Source of the DNA: Medicago truncatula
Lineage: Eukaryota > Streptophyta > Magnoliopsida > Fabales > Fabaceae
Length of the DNA stretch: 64,000 bases
NCBI RefSeq assembly: GCF_003473485.1
Contig: NC_053046.1
Span: 36,789,832-36,853,831 of the forward strand
Direction of reading: 5' to 3'
Shown: in pieces, positions 59,201-64,000 of the stretch
Layout of the letters: each line of letters opens with the position of its first letter
Position numbering within the stretch: the first letter of the stretch is position 1
Made by a program: the position numbers and the translations under genes
The notes under the pieces: model-generated
What the model saw: only the letters and a program-made list of their open reading frames with translations
Database searches by the model: none
What the model was told of the DNA's origin: nothing

Positions 59201-59588
59201 TTTCATGCAAACTACCAAAAAAGAAATATGGCCATAATTTTATCAATAAATGACTGTTAATTATATTTTTTTTGACAATAGACTGTTAATTTATTAGTGA
59301 TTTAAACAGATCCCAACTTATCTTTACATTGCGTTTAAAAAAAATTACCTTTACATGCTCAACTTATTGAGGCTGATATATATATATATACAAAATAATG
59401 TGCTATACAAAGTATGACAGTAATAATAAAACTACACTTAAACAAGATAAATATTACACTAACAAGCCTAAAGAAGCAAATGAATCAGAGCTACCATCCA
59501 AAACAAGTGAGGCCAAAGTGTAGACAGAATTTCAACTTCTAAGGGATTGCGGCAGAACAAGTCGATGAATACAAGAAATCATGCAACT
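59201..59588. other. 3' flank of the tomosyn-like gene; two short insertion scars
   Basis: GACTGTTAATT is duplicated at 59252-59262 and 59281-59291 around a T8 insert. An A8 insert lies between two CTTTACAT copies (59322 and 59349). A (TA)n tract is at about 59380-59391. Confidence 0.55.
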
Positions 59589-59838
59589 TTATAGCTGCCA
59601 CCATTTACGATTTTCCATTCTTCTAGCAAGTTCAGTTGCCATGGAAGCAAAATCTTGTGCCCCATTCTGCAACTCTTCAGTATGATCGTTGAGCATCTGG
59701 TAAACATGACAAGCAGAGATGGTTAGATGGAAATAAACAAAATTTGGAGAATTCCAGCCAAGTTTCAATAATTATTATTCTTTATTAGGAAAAAAAACTA
59801 CTTTGATTTCACGAAGTGGTTAACCGGTCAATTTTTGG

Positions 59839-60198
59839 TGAGTATTGTTGTTGACACATTTGGTTTGGCTGAGAAACACGAGTAAATTATTCAAATGCTT
59901 AATTTTTACACTGATTTAAATGTTATTCTTAATAAGATATATACGCATAAGTATAATACTGCAATTGTTTGAAATGTACCAAAATAATGATTGAAACATT
60001 CAAAATCAATAAATATTATTAATGACAATTTATGGTTTTTGTCAAAAAAAAGAAAAAAAGGTTTGAGGTTTCCTCAGCAGTTAACTGCCGAAGTTTTCAG
60101 TTTTCCTCGGTAGTTAAATGCAGCCGGTTCCATAACTGCCGATTTGGGTAAATTACTAGTGTTTCTCAGCCAATGGTAATGTGTCAACAACAATTCTC
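59839..60198. mobile_element. MITE, 360 bp, 8-bp flanking repeat, in the last intron of the tomosyn-like gene
   Basis: TTGTTGTTGACACATT and TTGGCTGAGAAACACGAGTAA at the left are mirrored by TTAC.AGTGTTTCTCAGCCAA and AATGTGTCAACAACAA at the right. ATTTTTGG occurs at 59831-59838 and 60199-60206. An 8-bp duplication fits hAT-type MITEs. Confidence 0.72.
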
Positions 60199-61721
60199 AT
60201 TTTTGGTTATTTGGAATGATATTTTTTTCTCACTACTAAAAGTTGTAATTGAAAACACGAGAACTTTTATCATTAAAGGGTGCAAAAGAGGATTTTTTTT
60301 TAATAGAGATGTGTCATGACTTGACTCATGGAGCTTGATAAGTCAATAATTTATGGACTTCCATTGGACCTCAGTTATAATAAAGAGGAACGCAAATCTG
60401 CCATACACTTACCTTATACATGAAAAATCTGTCTAGAAACTTCTTAAAAATGGAGATTTGTCTTTCGGTGATTCAGGTTTTCATATTCATTAAATAGTAG
60501 GAGATGAGGCTAGATATCGTGGAAGGATAAGATTCGGGTAAAGAAGAGTGGAATAGAATAACAGTCTAACCTGGAGTTTTTCTTGCCGCTCTACAAGCTT
60601 ATCCCTTGCAAGTGCAGCTGCCGCTGCGGCATCCTGAAGCAAGTGATTAAGTCAAGACATTGTGAGCTAAAAGGAGTAAATTACAGAATTTTCAATTCTA
60701 AGATTTACCCCAGTCTTTCTATATTTAGCCTTAATTTCTTCAGTTGTTCTAGCTCTTGGTTTTGCGTCAGTGGAGGACTCCTCAAGTAACTTCTGTCTGT
60801 CTGTTTCTTCTGCTTTTTCTGCAAGGTAGCCATTCATTGTTAAAAAGTTAAAATACTTTTAAGAGAAAAAATATAATAAAATAAAGATGTACCTTTCTTG
60901 TCAATCTTGATTTTCTGAGACGATAAAAAAGCCATAGGCTCATCAATTTGAATTTCATCTGCAAGAGAATGTAAACACTTTCAAATTATATAGAATAACT
61001 GGTAGTAGATGTTAAGCAAAGCTGGCAGTAGATGTTGAGGACAAACCTATGTCAAGTTCAAAACCATCCTGCGTATCTTCGGTCCCTGAAGAAGGCTTTA
61101 AGAATGGAGGACTGGAGAAACATTTTTCTAAATTTTCCAAATAATTATTATGATCTGCTTGATTTGTATCGTGATCGGCTTTCCTCGATTTGAAGTTCTT
61201 AGCTATATTAAGGAAGATAGAAGGTGCTTCCTATGGCAACATAAGTTGAATCACGGATCCTGAAAAAATATATGCGAAAAACAGAAGCACAACAAGCCTG
61301 AACAAACTGTACCTGTTTTTGATTTTGGTTTGGAGATAGGCTCACTGTAACATCTACTGCAGCTGCAAGAACTTCATCATGAAGACAAGGAAAAGACTCT
61401 GGAATCCTGCAATATTTTGAAAGTTCCTCTTAGGCATCAAAAATCTAATCGTTAATGAGATTACATCTAATTTTATCACAGATTTTTTGTAGAGAAGTTA
61501 TCATATTCAGCGACCGCCTCTGGGTTGTCTGGAGCTCTCTTCTATGGGAGCTATTAAATTTGCTTTGACAGTTTTTTGTCATAAGAAGTTGTGTTATGTG
61601 GAAATATTTTTTCCAATGCTTAACGAATATGAAAGATAGTTTGTTTTGAAAAGACGAATAAGAAAAGTAGTGATCTAAAATCTAAACTACGAGGTTAAGA
61701 TTTGATGGCTAAATAAAACAT

Positions 61722-61906
61722 GGATAATGCTAACCATTGCCCTTGGTGCATTGGATAAGGGGATAAAAATAGAAATATAGCATTGGAAAATGGTGAAAAG
61801 TGATAAATTTAACTTTTTGAAAATCAAAATGTTGTTGAAACCAATGCAAACATGGTACTTTTGGCTTCCTTAACCATTGCCCTGAGGGCAATGGTTAGCA
61901 AGACCC
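61722..61906. mobile_element. MITE, 185 bp, 9-bp TSD, intron of the tomosyn-like gene
   Basis: GGATAATGCTAACCATTGCCC on the left and GGGCAATGGTTAGCAAGACCC on the right are inverted. ATAAAACAT is exact at 61713-61721 and 61907-61915. Related to the copy at 34853. Mutator-like by duplication length. Confidence 0.85.
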
Positions 61907-63483
61907 ATAAAACATACATGGCTAGAAAAGGAAGGAACAGAAAGTTACCAGAGCTCATTTTCACAGGACAACAGGGACAAGAAAGCAGCTTCATTTTCAT
62001 TGACCTATAAAAAAAGGTAGCCACAGGTATGATTATAAAACCAAAAGCTATTGGAAATTAGCTTATCTGTAAGAACATGAAGAGTTATTCATGGCTCATG
62101 CAAAGCATTTTCTGCCAAGTTGAAATGCTAAGGAGGGTCTTGGCGCAACAGTTAGAGTTACTGTCTTGTGCATGCAATATAAGGCTTTCTTTAATAGCCT
62201 AATAATGGATCTGACCTTTTATTAGATCCTGCCACGGTGTGAGCTTTATTGCACCAAGTTGTCCCCTTTATCTATTTAAATGCTTTTTGAAGGATCCAAA
62301 GCTTCATAGTGGTTTTAATGGATTTTCATTATTTTCTTTTCTTTTTCTTTTGGAGAAATATTGTTGTTAATTGTGGATTATCATGAAATAACTCTCGTAA
62401 AAGCATAAGCCGTTAATTGGAGACACGAGAATGATTTTATATCTAACAAAACCCCCTACATAAGAGTTAAGAGCCCTTAGGACTTGATGCACAGGCCCAC
62501 CCTGCCTAATCTTTAAATTCAGCATTTTTTATGTTGTTTAGAATAACAAATACCAAGAATCAAACTTCTACCAAAAGTTTAAGATGTATAAGGTGAAGAC
62601 TCGTGACAGTTTTAGACCTAATGAGGATATTTCATGCAAATAGAAATAGCACATTCTGTTTCAAATTTTATCCTGGTAACAGCTACAAAATGCTAGTTAT
62701 TTCAGATCATTTTCAAACTTGAAAGAATATCAAATACAGAAGGAAAGAGATTAAAATGGAACACTCTTCCAGCACTGTTTCAATAGGAAAGTTCAGTTTA
62801 CTAAATTTCCTGCATGATTAACTGTTCAAAAAGGTTTAAGTGAATAGATATTAGTTAAGTGATATGTACTGAACTTCAAATATTTGAGATTCGTAAAATG
62901 ACATATGAAACTATGACAACAACAGACCAATCAGATAAGTTTTGGCAGCATATACTAACAAAGTAAATTCATTATAACAAGAAGAAAATATGCAAACCAG
63001 AACTATTTGTCCAATTGATGAAGAACATATTGTCTTCTCCATGTCAGTCTTCAAGTTCCATCTTAGGATTGACATTAAAGAGATTTCTCCCAACACGTCC
63101 AGACTAGGTAAGGACCTGCTCAAAGGGACATTAAATCCACCATAAGCTTATTAAGAAGAGTGAGAAGGAGAAATATAGTGAAGTAGACCATAATGTCAAA
63201 GCTAGTATGATACAAAATCAACATGCCCTACAATAGCTCATACAGATTCAGCGCAAGAAGGGTATGATTTATCTAATTCTCTATAAACAATCACAAAAAG
63301 AAATCATTAAATATTGCTAACGCACCAAGGCTGGGATTTAATATTGGGAAGGAAGAGAGTCCAAGTTCCAGTCAAGATTATAATATGAACTAATAAACTT
63401 CCATATATAGTTCTGATTATTTGGAGGATAGTCTTTTAGTTTGAAAAGGCCTGTCTAAGAGTTTGATTATTATTTCATTAATT

Positions 63484-63592
63484 TTTTTATAAGTAAATGT
63501 TAGTTGTTAGTAGTCAGAGTTTGAACACGAGATCTCATTCTCAAACTCCTTCGAGTGTCCCAACTCAACTACTTGAGCTACTCCTTGGGGAC
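63484..63592 (-). mobile_element. tRNA-derived SINE-like copy at the broken part of the tomosyn-like gene
   Basis: Minus strand: AGGAGTAGCTCAAGTAGTTG (box A-like), CGTGTTCAAACTCTGAC (box B-like), then ACTTATAAAAAAATTA. It begins immediately after the last recognisable upstream coding block (VKQSK). Confidence 0.6.
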
Positions 63593-64000
63593 CTCTTTGC
63601 TTTGCTTTACTTTTGATATCACGGGGTTCCTGAGTAAGGAGTCTAAGATCAGTGAAACCTCCCTCTCATAATAAAGTAAAACAAGTGAGTTCGATAATGT
63701 CTGCCCAAAATATGAATTTTCTATTGTAGTAGTAGTCTCAACTTTGACTTGTGTATTTTCAGATTGAATGTTAGCTTGCATTCCAGAATCATTCTTCTAA
63801 AGAGAGTGCCATTGCAGTTTTTCAGCTGATCCTTGATCCAAATACTTTCCTATAATGTGCGTTGAAATTGCTTTTGACTTTACTTTTGGGTTCTTTGTCA
63901 TATTAAAGACCATATTCCCTTTTTATGTATCTATCGCAACAAAGTGTGCATCCCTTGTCGTAATGGATCTGACCTTTTCTTGAGCTATGCATGACTTGAA

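Larger units (their letters stand above)
59589..64000 (-). pseudogene. Tomosyn-like (WD40/R-SNARE) gene, 3' half, upstream coding sequence broken
   Basis: Minus-strand exons with matching phases: 63115-62998, 62004-61949, 61406-61313, 61230-61047, 60958-60893, 60818-60709, 60633-60571 and 59696-59589. They encode LPSLDVLGEISLMSILRWNL, ...IPESFPCLHDEVLAAA, KPRARTTEEIKAKYRKTG and the C-terminal SNARE-like coil (LARDKLVERQEKLQ, GAQDFASMATELARRM, ending RKWWQL), as in plant tomosyn/Lgl-like proteins that regulate vesicle fusion. Farther upstream (64000-63578) the family sequence is still visible (TTRDAHFVAIDT, GQTLSNSLVLLYYERE). It has two in-frame stops (near 63925 and 63800), and the exon that should carry the WTTTF...LLYQ segment was not found. 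A SINE lies there. The C-terminal exons look intact, so decay is recent or a shortened transcript persists. The 5' half is outside the window. Confidence 0.72.

Noticed and set aside
4560-63592. tRNA genes, suggested by box A/box B pairs
   Set aside because: None folds into a cloverleaf with a paired acceptor stem; A tails and target duplications mark them as SINE-like.
1-64000. Biosynthetic or defence gene cluster, CRISPR-like array, organellar or viral insertion
   Set aside because: Gene content is unrelated, no regularly spaced repeats, and no organellar or viral coding similarity was seen. A search against organelle and virus databases would be needed to exclude short fragments.

Overview
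The window is nuclear DNA of a flowering plant, most likely a legume of the Medicago/Trifolium type. The evidence is the very AT-rich intergenic sequence, short multi-exon genes with canonical GT-AG introns, plant-specific families (LisH-DYRK kinase, JOX dioxygenase, ankyrin-CCCH zinc finger, F-box/DUF295) and a dense load of small TIR elements, tRNA-derived SINE-like copies and decayed LINEs. The genus is an inference. There is no bacterial, plasmid, phage or CRISPR material.

Layout. 0-4 kb: a complete plant DYRK-type protein kinase gene on the minus strand. 4-21 kb: a repeat field without an intact host gene. It holds a truncated LINE (7150-9258) with a 1.28-kb foldback element nested in it, a second LINE tail on the minus strand, several Mutator-like elements with 9-bp target duplications, and a receptor-kinase exon remnant. 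21.6-26.2 kb: a JOX-type 2-oxoglutarate dioxygenase gene (minus strand, three exons) with a solo LTR and a MITE in intron 1. 29.9-31.7 kb: an organic cation/carnitine transporter gene (minus) broken by a 180-bp MITE. 33.4-38.0 kb: two tandem F-box/DUF295 copies (minus), one frameshifted and one lacking its F-box. 39.6-49.3 kb: foldback elements, a defective hAT element, a LINE fragment and two Harbinger-like MITEs. 50.2-53.6 kb: an intact ankyrin-CCCH (TZF) gene on the plus strand with a 5'UTR intron. 53.6-59.2 kb: a head-to-tail duplication of that gene's downstream region. 59.6-64.0 kb: the 3' half of a tomosyn-like gene (minus), with intact C-terminal exons but broken upstream coding sequence.

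The genes do not form a pathway or cluster; they are ordinary neighbours separated by transposon debris. Three loci look fully intact (DYRK, JOX, TZF). The transporter, both F-box copies and the tomosyn-like gene carry lesions.

The most informative signals are about insertion mechanics: exact target-site duplications, nested elements that give relative ages, and a recurring class of 14-26 bp A-rich inserts flanked by 8-17 bp direct repeats. I did not find a new biological system. Coordinates of exons were set by hand from splice sites and reading-frame continuity, and no database search was possible.
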